From Sphingopyxis sp. (GTDB lineage: Bacteria; Pseudomonadota; Alphaproteobacteria; Sphingomonadales; Sphingomonadaceae), in NCBI GenBank assembly GCA_017745175.1, contig JAGHZY010000011.1, positions 1-64,000 of the forward strand: 64,000 nt of DNA, given 5' to 3'. Shown here one piece after another: positions 8,100-16,746 of the stretch. Every line of letters begins with the position of its first letter. The first letter of the stretch is position 1. The position numbers were made by a program, and so were the translations under genes. The notes below the pieces were generated by a model. It made no database searches. It had not been told where the DNA came from and was given only the letters and a program-made list of their open reading frames with translations.

Positions 8100-9504
8100 A
8101 ATGGCCCTCGATCGTCCCGCGAACCCGGCTGAAGTCACGCCGCGCGAGGTCCCCGGGCGCGATCCAGAAACTGCACTCGCCCGCATCGCCGAACGACCAG
8201 CCGAGACCGCTGTCGCTGGCAAGGTTGAGCAGGCAGATTTCGGGATCGTCGGCCGCCTTCGCTCCCTGCGATGCGGGTGCATGCCCCAGCATCTGCGAGA
8301 ACTGGAAGCGATACCAGTCCCGCTCTTCGCCCCTTTGCACGCTGTTGGTCGCGAAGAGATCTTTCGTGCCGTCATGGACCGACGCCGGAATCGCGGCTGC
8401 GAGGTCGGGCTCGCTGGCCCATGTGCGAATCGCCCAGACCGCCGCCGTTCGCAACCAGTCGAGCGCCCGATAGCCGGGCGATGCCTCCCCGGGTCGGCGC
8501 CCGATGCCGGACATCCAGGCCCGGAATTCGCGGCGAACCTCCGCGTCCGGGATCGCGTCGGGCAAAGCGGCGCGCGACCGCTCGAGCCACGTCTGCGCCT
8601 CGTCGTCGAGCCGCGCTTCGGCGCTCGGCGCGGGATGGTCGAACGCGCCCGAACTGCGGTGACGGCGCAGCGCCGCGCGCGCGAAAAAATGGATGAAGAC
8701 CCAGCGTTGGGGAAAGGATTCGTCCCCGAATATCCGGAGCCCCTGTTGCCAGCCGAATGCGGGCCCCTGCTCTTCCCGGATATCCTCCCCCGTCGCGTCC
8801 TCGAAGGCGAGTGCGCGGGCGCGCGGCAGCAGTTCCCCATAACGGTCCCAGACGGGCTGGTCGGGCGATGGCCTGTACGTTTGCGGAAACCGCCGCATCC
8901 ACGGAAAGAGCAGCCGCAGGAACGGCCGCAGCCTGAACGCACGATGGAAGCGACGGGCCGACCGGTCGAATTCGCGCACGACGTCGGGCAAGCCATCCGT
9001 GTCGGGAAGGCTGTCCATGGGCAGCGGCTCGATCGGCCATTTGACGTGCAATGATTGCGCCGTGCCTTCGGTCGCTATGTCGTGAAAGGAAAATCGCGGA
9101 TAGTCGCCGCCGACGGGCGGGAGGTCGCCGGGTGCCGCCGCCTGCGTGCCGGAACCCGCGCCATCGGGGGCGTAAAGAACGCGGCAATCGTCCGCCGGCG
9201 CCCCTTCGCCCCACAGCTGCTCTTCGTCGTCGCGCCCGAAAAAGAACAGGATTCCCTTGCCCGGCAGCGGCGTCTGCCAGCCGATATCGGCGCAATCGAT
9301 CTGGCACAGGAAGTGGAGCGGCACGCCCCCCGACGTACGCGGCCATTCGAGGCCGGGCGGCAAGGTCGGAAGCCCGCCGAAAAAGCTTGTGCCGTGCCCG
9401 GTCGCTTTCGGCGGACAGGGGCGATGGAGCAGGACCGCCGGGCTGCGATATCGCGCCAGCAGCGCGATCGCGCGGCGGTCGATCGCGGTTTCGTCAGCCG
9501 CCAT
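8098..9504 (-). CDS. DUF1963 (YwqG-like) domain protein
   Basis: This 468-residue cytoplasmic protein resembles the DUF1963/YwqG family. The start FFGGLPTLPPGLEWP (about 41-55) and PLHFLCQIDCADI (about 62-74) are the typical opening, and the end (QMLGHAPASQ ... DPEICLLNLASDSGLGWSFGDAGECSFWI) is the typical close. About 250 residues of Trp/Arg-rich sequence lie between, longer than in many members. Function of the family is not established. It lies 15 bp after an MFS transporter gene on the same strand and is probably co-transcribed with it. Confidence 0.85.
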   Translation of the reverse strand: MAADETAIDRRAIALLARYRSPAVLLHRPCPPKATGHGTSFFGGLPTLPPGLEWPRTSGGVPLHFLCQIDCADIGWQTPLPGKGILFFFGRDDEEQLWGEGAPADDCRVLYAPDGAGSGTQAAAPGDLPPVGGDYPRFSFHDIATEGTAQSLHVKWPIEPLPMDSLPDTDGLPDVVREFDRSARRFHRAFRLRPFLRLLFPWMRRFPQTYRPSPDQPVWDRYGELLPRARALAFEDATGEDIREEQGPAFGWQQGLRIFGDESFPQRWVFIHFFARAALRRHRSSGAFDHPAPSAEARLDDEAQTWLERSRAALPDAIPDAEVRREFRAWMSGIGRRPGEASPGYRALDWLRTAAVWAIRTWASEPDLAAAIPASVHDGTKDLFATNSVQRGEERDWYRFQFSQMLGHAPASQGAKAADDPEICLLNLASDSGLGWSFGDAGECSFWIAPGDLARRDFSRVRGTIEGH

Positions 9505-9519
9505 ACGTCCCGTCGGCGA

Positions 9520-11118
9520 TCAGGCTGCGGCCGCGCGCTCGGCGATCGTCGCTTCGGCCGCCGGCACCGTGCGATAGGCGTAGAAGAGCAGCGCGAGCGC
9601 GACCGGCGCGACGCCGATCAGCGACAATATGCCGGTGCGCAGGTCGCCGACGGGCTTGCCGTCCACCATCGTTCCGGCAAGGTCCGAAATCTGCCCGGTC
9701 AGATAGGGGCCGAAGGCAAGACCGACCAGCGTCGTGCCCAGGAAGAATGCGGCGGTCGCCGTTCCCCGCATGCGTGGCAGGACCAGGTCCTGCGTGGTCG
9801 CCGCTGCCGCTCCGAGCGCCGCTGCGCCGAACATCCCGGCGAGGAAGTTCATCGCATAGAACAGCATCCCGCTCTCGGTGGTATAGCCTATCCAGATCGG
9901 TACGATCGGGGCGATCACCCCGAACAGGATGACCCAGATACGGCCCGCCGGATTGCGCGTGCGCAGCGAGTCGGCGATGCGGCCGCCGATGATGACTCCC
10001 AGAAAACCGGCCACCGCGGCGTTGGCGCCCAGCACGAACGCCAGTTCCTGCTTGGGCAGGCGCAGCACGGTCTCCGCATAGGGCGCGGACCAGAATCCGA
10101 GGGCCCACGCGACCAGCGATACCAGGCTATATCCCAATGTCGTGCAGATGAATGCCGGCGTGCCCCAGATCAGCCGGAAGGTCGCGGGATCGCGGGCCTT
10201 GAGCGTGCAAGCCCATGAGAAGACGGCGTAGTAGCCGAACGCGATCGCCGACCACTGCGGCAGATTGCCGGTCAATCCGATCATCAGCCACGCGGCGGCG
10301 GCGGCCAGCGCCGCGACCGACAGGTTGATCGCCAGCGCCACCGGCCCGCGCTCCCATGCTCCGCGCAGGGTGAAGGGCGGAACGATACTCTCGAGATCGC
10401 CGATAAAGCTGCGGAACGGGGTCGGGGAAACGGGACTGGCGACCCCGTCCATCGCGCCTCGCGCGGGTTCGCGCAGCGTCGACACCCATAGCGCGATCAG
10501 CAGCCCCGGAGCGCCCACCGCCAGAAACGCGCCTTGCCAGCCGACAAGGCCGAACGGGCCGCCGTCCGGCCATGTCTGGTTCCACGCCTGCCCGATCTTC
10601 GCGCCGATCAGCAGCGACACGCCGCCGCCGATATAGAGCCCCGACGAATAGACGGCGAGCGCGGTCGCGCGCTGACGCTTGGGAAAATAATCCGAAATCA
10701 GCGAATAGGCGGTGGGGCTGGCGGTCGCCTCGCCGACGCCGACGCCCATGCGGGCCAGCGTCAGGGTCAGCTGGGTCTGCGCGAAACCCGACAGCGCGGT
10801 CATCGTCGACCACAGGGTCAGCCCGATCGCCAGCAGCTTCTTGCGATTCCAGTTGTCGGCGAGCCGCCCGAGCGGAATGCCGAACAGCGCATAGAAAACG
10901 GCGAAGGCCGCGCCGCCCAGAAAGCCCAGGTCGCCGTCGGTCAGCCCCAGGTCGGCCTTGATGTCGACCGCGAGGATGCTCAGGATCTGCCGGTCGATGA
11001 AGTTGAGGATATAGACGATCACCAGCACCGACAGCACATACCAGCTGTAACCCGTCGCTTTCGGCTCCGCGGACGCCGGCGCGCCGGGCATGACATTCTC
11101 GCTGGCGGTATCGGCCAT
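9520..11118 (-). CDS. MFS transporter, spinster-like
   Basis: This 532-residue inner-membrane transporter of the major facilitator superfamily has twelve or more predicted helices. The opening WYVLSVLVIVYILNFIDRQIL, the loop-2 signature GIPLGRLADNWNRKK (about residues 79-93) and RMGVGVGEATASPTAYSLISDYFP (about 120-143) are typical of the spinster-type branch common in sphingomonads. Helices 6 and 7 are separated by a longer cytoplasmic loop. A GGGAGAGGG ribosome site precedes ATG 11118. It probably forms an operon with the DUF1963 gene. Substrate not predictable. Confidence 0.9.
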   Translation of the reverse strand: MADTASENVMPGAPASAEPKATGYSWYVLSVLVIVYILNFIDRQILSILAVDIKADLGLTDGDLGFLGGAAFAVFYALFGIPLGRLADNWNRKKLLAIGLTLWSTMTALSGFAQTQLTLTLARMGVGVGEATASPTAYSLISDYFPKRQRATALAVYSSGLYIGGGVSLLIGAKIGQAWNQTWPDGGPFGLVGWQGAFLAVGAPGLLIALWVSTLREPARGAMDGVASPVSPTPFRSFIGDLESIVPPFTLRGAWERGPVALAINLSVAALAAAAAWLMIGLTGNLPQWSAIAFGYYAVFSWACTLKARDPATFRLIWGTPAFICTTLGYSLVSLVAWALGFWSAPYAETVLRLPKQELAFVLGANAAVAGFLGVIIGGRIADSLRTRNPAGRIWVILFGVIAPIVPIWIGYTTESGMLFYAMNFLAGMFGAAALGAAAATTQDLVLPRMRGTATAAFFLGTTLVGLAFGPYLTGQISDLAGTMVDGKPVGDLRTGILSLIGVAPVALALLFYAYRTVPAAEATIAERAAAA

Positions 11119-11184
11119 CTGGCAACCCTCTCCCTGACGCTCTATCTCTTGTCCCGCATGGCTAGCAGAGCCGGGGCCGGGCGC

Positions 11185-11206
11185 AAGTTGAAAGTCGGTT
11201 CAACTT
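11185..11206. promoter_or_regulatory. candidate operator between MFS and phosphatase genes
   Basis: Perfect 8-bp arms AAGTTGAA and TTCAACTT, separated by six bases, lie in the 99-bp divergent gap, 66 bp from the MFS start and 11 bp from the phosphatase start. The dyad size fits a TetR-type or similar dimeric regulator. No regulator gene is adjacent, so the protein is unknown. Confidence 0.4.
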
Positions 11207-11217
11207 TACGGGAGAAG

Positions 11218-11715
11218 ATGGACGATATGCGCAACGATCGGCAAAATACGAAACCCGCGATCCTCTTCCTCTGCCTCGGCAACATCTGCCGCTCGCCGCT
11301 CGCCGAGGGCGCCGCGCGCGCGGCCTTTGCGCGGGCCGGTATCGACGTCACGCTCGATTCGGCGGGGACGGGCGACTGGCACGTCGGTCATCCGCCCGAT
11401 CGCCGCGCGCAGGCCGAAGCACGCCGTCGCGGCGTTGACATATCCGGTCTGCGCGCTCGCCAGTTGTCGCCCGGCGATTTCTGCCGTTTCGACCTGATCC
11501 TCGCCGCCGACGAAAGCAATCTGCGCGACGCCCGCGCGATCCGGCCGGCCGATGCGACCGCCGAGCTCGGGTTGATGCTCGATTTGCTGCCGGGACGCAG
11601 GGGACAGGGCGTGACCGACCCCTATTACGGGAAGGATGACGGTTTCGCATCGACATGGGATGACGTCGATGCGATCGCCTCGGCGCTGGTCGCCCGATTT
11701 TCCCCGAGCGGATAG
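11218..11715 (+). CDS. low-molecular-weight phosphotyrosine protein phosphatase
   Basis: This 165-residue cytoplasmic phosphatase has the P-loop CLGNICRS (Cys19 nucleophile, Arg25) and the general-acid Asp in DPYYGKDD near the C-terminus, the complete catalytic set of the family. GGGAG lies just before the ATG at 11218; a second ATG three codons later (11227) is equally possible. No exopolysaccharide kinase genes are nearby, so a Wzb-type role is not indicated and the substrate is unknown. Its last 91 bp overlap the 3' end of the convergent ThpR gene. Confidence 0.9.
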   Translation: MDDMRNDRQNTKPAILFLCLGNICRSPLAEGAARAAFARAGIDVTLDSAGTGDWHVGHPPDRRAQAEARRRGVDISGLRARQLSPGDFCRFDLILAADESNLRDARAIRPADATAELGLMLDLLPGRRGQGVTDPYYGKDDGFASTWDDVDAIASALVARFSPSG

Positions 11716-12239
11716 CGCGCGACGGGATGATAGCGCGAGCCGCCATGGCCGAGCTCGCTTTCATAGAGCGTGACATGGCCGAATTCGAACGCGGGGCTTG
11801 CGAGATCGCCTTGCAGTGCCAGAAAGGGGGCGACCGGACCCGATCCGCGGTTCAGCCGCGCGAGCGTGATATGCGGAACGAAGGCCCGCGTCGCGGGGGG
11901 GACGCCGACACGCGCCAGCCGCTGATCGACCTTGCGGTGGAGCGCGGCAATCGGCTCGTGCGGCTCGACGCCGGCCCAGATCATGTGCGGCCGGCCCTGC
12001 CGCTCGAACAGGTCAACGCCGGAAATGCGCGCCGGGATCGCGGGAGCATGAAGCGCGCCCAGCGCCGCGGCGATATCTTCGGCCTGATGGTGATCGACCT
12101 CGCCGATGAAGCGCAATGTCAGGTGCAGTTGCTCGTCATTTTGCCAGCGCGCGCCCGAAATGCCGTGCATCGCCGCGATCAGCATATCGCGGACCGGACG
12201 CGGCGGTCGCAGCGCGACGAACAGGCGGTGCGTGGACAT
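11625..12239 (-). CDS. thpR: RNA 2',3'-cyclic phosphodiesterase
   Basis: This 2H-phosphoesterase hydrolyses 2',3'-cyclic phosphate ends of RNA. The 204-residue protein has both family motifs: HLTLRFIGEV (about residues 39-48) and HITLARLNRG (about 125-134). The start MSTHRLFVALRPP is the classic one; an ATG four codons earlier is possible. The family usually stops soon after the YPLG seen here, but this copy runs on for about 25 more residues, which overlap the phosphatase gene on the other strand. That tail is probably not functional. Confidence 0.9.
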   Translation of the reverse strand: MSTHRLFVALRPPRPVRDMLIAAMHGISGARWQNDEQLHLTLRFIGEVDHHQAEDIAAALGALHAPAIPARISGVDLFERQGRPHMIWAGVEPHEPIAALHRKVDQRLARVGVPPATRAFVPHITLARLNRGSGPVAPFLALQGDLASPAFEFGHVTLYESELGHGGSRYHPVARYPLGENRATSAEAIASTSSHVDAKPSSFP

Positions 12240-12406
12240 GGCGGACAGCATAGGCGGCGATGCTCGCGCCGGCGACCCCTGACTTCCGGCAGGGCAATAA
12301 TGTTGCCTGAATGTTGCTGGTGTCCGGTTTCGCTTGAAACCCGAAGGCAAACCCCCGATATTATGGCGTACGGCCGGTATGGGCTGGCCGGTTATGGAGA
12401 TGAAAA

Positions 12407-13135
12407 ATGGCGAATTGGAACGACCCCAAGATGGCGGCGTCCGGTTTTGGCGCCGGCGCGAACGCAATGGACCAGGCCGTCGATGCCGGCCTGCGGTCGT
12501 ACATGCTGTCGGTTTACAATTATATGGGCTCGGGTGTGCTGCTGACCGGCATCGTCGCGATGCTGGCGTTCAACAGCGGCTTTACCCAGTCGCTGATCGG
12601 CAGCCCGCTGATGTGGGTGGTGATGCTCGCGCCGCTGGCCTTCGTGCTGGTGCTGAGCTTCGGTATCAACAAGCTGTCGACCGGCGCCGCGCAGGCGCTT
12701 TTCTGGGTCTATGCCGCGGTGATGGGTCTGTCGATGTCGACGATCTTCCTCGCCTTTACGGCATCGTCGATCGCGACGACCTTCTTCGCGACCGCGGCGG
12801 CCTTTCTCGGCCTCAGCCTCTACGGCTACACGACGAAGAAGGACCTGTCGGGCTTCGGCACCTTCCTGATCATGGGCGTCGTCGGCATCCTTGTCGCGAT
12901 GCTGATCAACTTCTTTCTGAAGTCGACCGCCCTTGCGATGGCGATCAGCGTGATCGGCGTCCTGCTGTTCGCAGGCCTCACCGCCTATGACACGCAGAAG
13001 ATCAAGAGCATGTATTTCTATGTCCGCGGGACCGACTTTGTCGGCAAGTCGGTGGTGATGGGCGCGCTGACGCTCTATCTCGACTTCGTCAACATGTTCA
13101 CCTTCCTGCTCAACCTTCTCGGCAGCCGCGACTGA
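12407..13135 (+). CDS. Bax inhibitor-1/YccA family membrane protein
   Basis: This 242-residue inner-membrane protein has seven predicted helices and the UPF0005/BI-1 pattern: a soluble N-terminus (AMDQAVDAGLRSYMLSVYNYM), then helices from about residue 40, and the family features GLTAYDTQKIK and a C-terminal DFVNMFTFLLNLLGSRD. Relatives such as YccA and YbhL interact with FtsH or conduct calcium; which applies here is not known. GGAG precedes ATG 12407 at eight bases. It stands alone and ends at a strong terminator. Confidence 0.93.
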   Translation: MANWNDPKMAASGFGAGANAMDQAVDAGLRSYMLSVYNYMGSGVLLTGIVAMLAFNSGFTQSLIGSPLMWVVMLAPLAFVLVLSFGINKLSTGAAQALFWVYAAVMGLSMSTIFLAFTASSIATTFFATAAAFLGLSLYGYTTKKDLSGFGTFLIMGVVGILVAMLINFFLKSTALAMAISVIGVLLFAGLTAYDTQKIKSMYFYVRGTDFVGKSVVMGALTLYLDFVNMFTFLLNLLGSRD

Positions 13136-13157
13136 GCGGACGGACGATGAACCGGGA

Positions 13158-13190
13158 AAAAGCCCGGCGGAGCGATTCGCCGGGCTTTTC
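13158..13190 (+). terminator. Rho-independent terminator after the Bax-inhibitor gene
   Basis: A 12-bp stem (AAAAGCCCGGCG with 13178-13189) has an 8-base loop, with an A-run on the left and T-run on the right, so it can work in both directions. It begins 23 bp after the stop codon. Confidence 0.9.
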
Positions 13191-13265
13191 GTTGGGGGAT
13201 CATCTGCGGCCTGCAAGGCCGAACGCCGATGTCCGTTCGGGGGTGGGAGGCTGACGTTCGCTCGC

Positions 13266-13352
13266 CCTTCTCGTCATCCCGGACTTGATCCGGAATCCCC
13301 GGCGCAGCGCTGAAGTCATGGACCCCCGATCAAGTCCGGGATGACGAGAAGG
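13266..13352. repeat. dispersed inverted repeat, GTCATCCCGG family
   Basis: Perfect 25-bp arms (13266-13290 and 13328-13352) are separated by 37 bases. The core CGTCATCCCGG is shared with the inverted repeat at 42198-42275. It lies between a terminator and the end of a convergent GNAT gene. No coding potential. Confidence 0.85.
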
Positions 13353-13402
13353 AGATGTTCGCAACCGGTCGTAAAGCGCCGCCCGCGTCGGACGCTGCCG
13401 CT

Positions 13403-13969
13403 TCATTTTGCCGCGGGACGTGATTGACGTCGTCGCCACTCGTCCGCGGTGATCTCCCATAATTCGGTTGGCAACGAACCCTCCACATAAACCTTCTCGC
13501 CGCGCCAGACGACGCGCATGCCGCTGCGAACCGAAAGCGCGCGCGAGGCAAGATTGTCGATCGCCTTGGGAACGCGCAGGACCGGCTGATCCAGCACGTC
13601 GAACCAGTAATCGGTCGCGGCATCGCTTGCTTCGCGCATCAGGCCTTGTCCCCAATGGGTGGGGTCCAGCCAGAAACCCCGGTTGTCATCGCAATCGCGC
13701 ATCAGGCTGACGACATCGATCAATATATCGGGCGCCCGCCGCGTCCGGATCGACCAGTGCCATGCCCGGCCCTCGCGCATTGCAGGAAGCGCCACGTCGC
13801 GGACAAAGATCAGCGCCCCGTCGGCCGGATAGGGCCATGGAACGCGCGGGTTCAGATGGCGGACGATCCGCCATTGCGGGAAAATCGCCTGAATCGCGAA
13901 ATGGTCTTCCAGAACCAGCGGCCGAAGCAGAAGTCGTTCGGTCGAAAGGTCCGGAAGCAATGACGTCAT
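13403..13969 (-). CDS. GNAT family N-acetyltransferase
   Basis: This 188-residue acetyltransferase is of the RimJ/RimL-like type. It opens with TERLLLRPLVLEDH, the usual beta1-alpha1 segment, and has the acetyl-CoA region near GFWLDPTHWGQGLMREASDA (about residues 95-115) followed by KAIDNLASRALSVRSGMR. The acyl-CoA loop, WGQGLM, is a variant of the Q/R-x-x-G-x-G/A motif. The ATG at 13969 overlaps the stop of the upstream GST gene as ATGA, so the two are translationally coupled. Acceptor unknown. Confidence 0.9.
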   Translation of the reverse strand: MTSLLPDLSTERLLLRPLVLEDHFAIQAIFPQWRIVRHLNPRVPWPYPADGALIFVRDVALPAMREGRAWHWSIRTRRAPDILIDVVSLMRDCDDNRGFWLDPTHWGQGLMREASDAATDYWFDVLDQPVLRVPKAIDNLASRALSVRSGMRVVWRGEKVYVEGSLPTELWEITADEWRRRQSRPAAK

Positions 13970-14595
13970 TGCGCCGCCTGCATTTCGGCGATCAGGCCGC
14001 TGTCGATCTCCTTGGCGCGCTTGTACGCCGGGCGTTCGCGAAGGCCTGCGGCATAGGCCTCGAACGCCGGCCGCGACGCGATGGTCCCGAACTGCAGCCC
14101 CCAGTCGATCTGGCTGCCGACATAGACATCGGCGGCGCTGAAGCGGTCGCCCGCCACAAAGGCCTTGCCCGCAACCGCGCTTTCGAGCGTATCGAGCGCG
14201 GCGCCGAGCGACCCGAACCCCGCCATGCGCTGCTGGTCGACGTCGGGCTCGACCCCGAAATGTCTGGCGGTAATCGCCTGCTCGACGGGCCCTGCGGTGA
14301 AGAAGAGCCAGCGATAATAATCGGCGCGACCGGCCGGATCGGGGGCGAGATTCCTTTCCGGAAAGGCGTCGGCGAGATAGGCGCAGATCGCGGCGCATTC
14401 GGTGACGACCTTGCCGTTGTGGACGATCGCCGGAACCTTGCCCATCGGGTTGACCGCCAGGTAGGCCGGGTCCTTCATCGTCGTCCCGTAGTCGAGAATG
14501 CGCGGCTCATAGGGAGCGCCGACTTCTTCGAGCATCCAGCGCGCGATCTGCCCGCGCGACATCGGATTGGTGTAGAAAATCAGTTCGTCGGCCAT
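13966..14595 (-). CDS. glutathione S-transferase family protein
   Basis: This 209-residue cytoplasmic GST has an N-terminal thioredoxin-fold domain (LIFYTNPMSRGQIARWMLEE, NPMGKVPAIVHNG, VVTECAAICAYLADAFP) and an all-helical C-terminal domain from about residue 85 (FSAADVYVGSQIDWG). Ser in NPMSRGQ is the probable catalytic residue. I use the ATG at 14595, which has GGGAG seven bases upstream; another at 14601 is too close to that site. Its stop overlaps the start of the GNAT gene. Confidence 0.9.
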   Translation of the reverse strand: MADELIFYTNPMSRGQIARWMLEEVGAPYEPRILDYGTTMKDPAYLAVNPMGKVPAIVHNGKVVTECAAICAYLADAFPERNLAPDPAGRADYYRWLFFTAGPVEQAITARHFGVEPDVDQQRMAGFGSLGAALDTLESAVAGKAFVAGDRFSAADVYVGSQIDWGLQFGTIASRPAFEAYAAGLRERPAYKRAKEIDSGLIAEMQAAQ

Positions 14596-14698
14596 CGCCA
14601 TTCTCCCTTGGTGTTACGAGTCGAATGAGAACATAACAGGAACATGCAAACTGTTCCAGCGGGCTTGTTTTGTCATGCCAGCGGGCTAAGGCAAAGCG

Positions 14699-15460
14699 AT
14701 GAGCGACGAACGCATCTGGACCGCCGCCGTGCTGGTGATCGGCGACGAGATTCTCTCGGGCCGCACGCAGGACAAGAATGTGTCGCAGATCGCGACCTGG
14801 CTCGACGTGCAGGGCATCCGCCTCCGCGAGGTTCGCATCGTTCCCGATGTCGAGGATGAGATCGTCGATGCACTGAACGCGATCCGCGCCCGCTACGACT
14901 ATGTCTTCACCACCGGCGGCATCGGCCCGACGCACGACGACATCACCGTCGATGCGGTGGCGAAGGCGCTCGGCGTGGGCGTCATCATCCATCCCGACGC
15001 GCGCGAGATCCTCGAACGCTATTATACGGCGCGTGGCAGCGCGTTGACCGACGCGCGCTTGCGGATGGCGCGCACTCCCGACGGTGCCGAACTGATTCCC
15101 AACCGCATGTCGGGCGCGCCCGGCATCCGGATCGGCAATCTTTTCGTCATGGCGGGGGTGCCGCACATTACCGCGGGCATGCTCGATGCGCTCACCGGTG
15201 AGCTCGAGGGCGGCCAGCCGCTCGTCGCGCATACGATCGGTGCCTGGGCGCCCGAAAGCGAGATCGCCGATCTTCTCCGCCTCGGCGAAAAGGATCATCC
15301 GGGTGTCGCGATCGGCAGCTACCCTTTTTTTCGTGACGGCAAGACCGGCGCCAATTTCGTCATTCGCTCGACCGATGGCGACGAGGTGGCGGCCTGCGTC
15401 GCCATGCTCGCGGCCGGGCTCGATGCGCTCGGCTATGCAGTGACCGACGGCGGTATCTGA
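14699..15460 (+). CDS. CinA-like molybdopterin-binding domain protein
   Basis: This 253-residue protein contains the MoaB/Mog-type domain found at the N-terminus of CinA. GDEILSG (about 16-22) and VFTTGGIGPTHDDIT (about 69-83) are the nucleotide/pterin-binding signatures, and FVMAGVPHI follows at about 150. It lacks the C-terminal CinA amidase domain, so it is the short stand-alone form. Members have been linked to ADP-ribose or nicotinamide-nucleotide metabolism; the exact reaction here is unknown. The last 28 bp overlap the convergent MFS gene. Confidence 0.9.
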   Translation: MSDERIWTAAVLVIGDEILSGRTQDKNVSQIATWLDVQGIRLREVRIVPDVEDEIVDALNAIRARYDYVFTTGGIGPTHDDITVDAVAKALGVGVIIHPDAREILERYYTARGSALTDARLRMARTPDGAELIPNRMSGAPGIRIGNLFVMAGVPHITAGMLDALTGELEGGQPLVAHTIGAWAPESEIADLLRLGEKDHPGVAIGSYPFFRDGKTGANFVIRSTDGDEVAACVAMLAAGLDALGYAVTDGGI

Positions 15461-16686
15461 TCGGCCGTCCCATCGTCACTTGTCCGCGTCGCGCGGGGCA
15501 GGCGGCGCAGCATCAGGATCGCGAACAAGCCGAAGATCGCAGCGACGACGAAGGCTGCGCCCGGAAAATGCACCGGCGCCTTGTCGGCGGTGAAATATGC
15601 CATTGTCCCGGTTAGCAACAGCGGGGCGACGAGCTGGCCAAGCCCCATCGCCATCGCCGAAATCCCCTGCACCTCGCCCTGCGTCTCGGGCGTGGCGCGG
15701 CGCGACATCATCGCCATCAGCGAGGGCTGCACCGGCGCCTGCAGCGCGACGGGGATCAGGAGCAGAAAGGCGCCGATCGTCGAGGTGGTGAAGGCGTAAC
15801 CGATGTAGACCGCGACCGCGACGAGGATACCGAACGTCGCCGCGTCGCGCTCGCCGAAGCGCGCGACCGCGGGGCCGACGACGAAGACCTGCCCGAGCGC
15901 GATCATCACGCCGACGGCGGCGAGGCTGGCGCCGATCATTCCGGGCGTCCAGCCAAGCTGCGCGATGCAATAGAAGCTCCACGTCATCGGATAGACGAGG
16001 CTGGCGATCTGCCACAGCACGAGCACCCCCGCGACGCCGTCCATTCCGGGCAGTGCGCGCATCGTCTTCCACGCGCCGAGCGGATTGGCGCGGCGCCAGT
16101 CGAACGCGCGGCGGCGCCCGGGCGGGAGCGTTTCGGGGAAGATGAAGAGGCCATAGAGCATGTTGGCGCCGGCGAGGATCGCGGCGGCGACGAACGGTGC
16201 GCGCGGTCCGATCTCGCCGAGGAAGCCACCGATCGCGGGGCCGGCGACAAAGCCGACGCCGAAGGCCGCGCCGACGAAGCCGAAGTTGCGCGCGCGCTCC
16301 TCGGGTCTGGTGATGTCGGCGATCGCTGCCTGCGCCGCGGCGTAGCTGCCGCCGAAAATCCCCGACAGCGCACGCGCGACGAACAGCCAGGGCAAGGTCC
16401 CGACGACCGTCAGCAGCGTATAGTCGGCCGCGAGCCCGCCGAGCGCGAGCAGCAAGACGCGCCGCCGCCCGAAATGGTCCGACAGATTGCCGAGCACGGG
16501 CGAGGCGAGGAAGGTCGCGACCGCCATGACAAGGCCTATCCACGCGCCGACCTCGATCGCGTGGGGCAGGTCGATGCGGCCGACCTCCATCACGAGCTGC
16601 GGCAGCACCGGCATGATGATGCCGAAGCCGACCGCGTCCACGAAGATCGTCGCGACGATGAATGATATGGTACGCGCGGGTGTCAC
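15433..16686 (-). CDS. MFS transporter, Tet (TCR) type
   Basis: This 417-residue, twelve-helix exporter is of the TetA-like branch. It opens [26 protein letters not shown], the usual first helix of drug:proton antiporters with the membrane Asp. It carries [14 protein letters not shown] between helices 2 and 3, and [33 protein letters not shown] around helix 4. The start is GTG 16686 with GGAG about ten bases upstream. Actual drug export is not shown; many such genes are silent for tetracycline. No TetR gene is adjacent. Confidence 0.9.
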   Translation of the reverse strand: MTPARTISFIVATIFVDAVGFGIIMPVLPQLVMEVGRIDLPHAIEVGAWIGLVMAVATFLASPVLGNLSDHFGRRRVLLLALGGLAADYTLLTVVGTLPWLFVARALSGIFGGSYAAAQAAIADITRPEERARNFGFVGAAFGVGFVAGPAIGGFLGEIGPRAPFVAAAILAGANMLYGLFIFPETLPPGRRRAFDWRRANPLGAWKTMRALPGMDGVAGVLVLWQIASLVYPMTWSFYCIAQLGWTPGMIGASLAAVGVMIALGQVFVVGPAVARFGERDAATFGILVAVAVYIGYAFTTSTIGAFLLLIPVALQAPVQPSLMAMMSRRATPETQGEVQGISAMAMGLGQLVAPLLLTGTMAYFTADKAPVHFPGAAFVVAAIFGLFAILMLRRLPRATRTSDDGTADQIPPSVTA

Positions 16687-16746
16687 TTGTTCTTTGCTCC
16701 GACTGTCACTAGCGCGACCGATCCCTGCTTCATGCGTTGCCGATAG

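Noticed and set aside
13266-13352. insertion sequence ends
   Set aside because: The inverted repeats here and at 33784, 39101, 41069 and 42198 enclose only 18-40 bases and no transposase.
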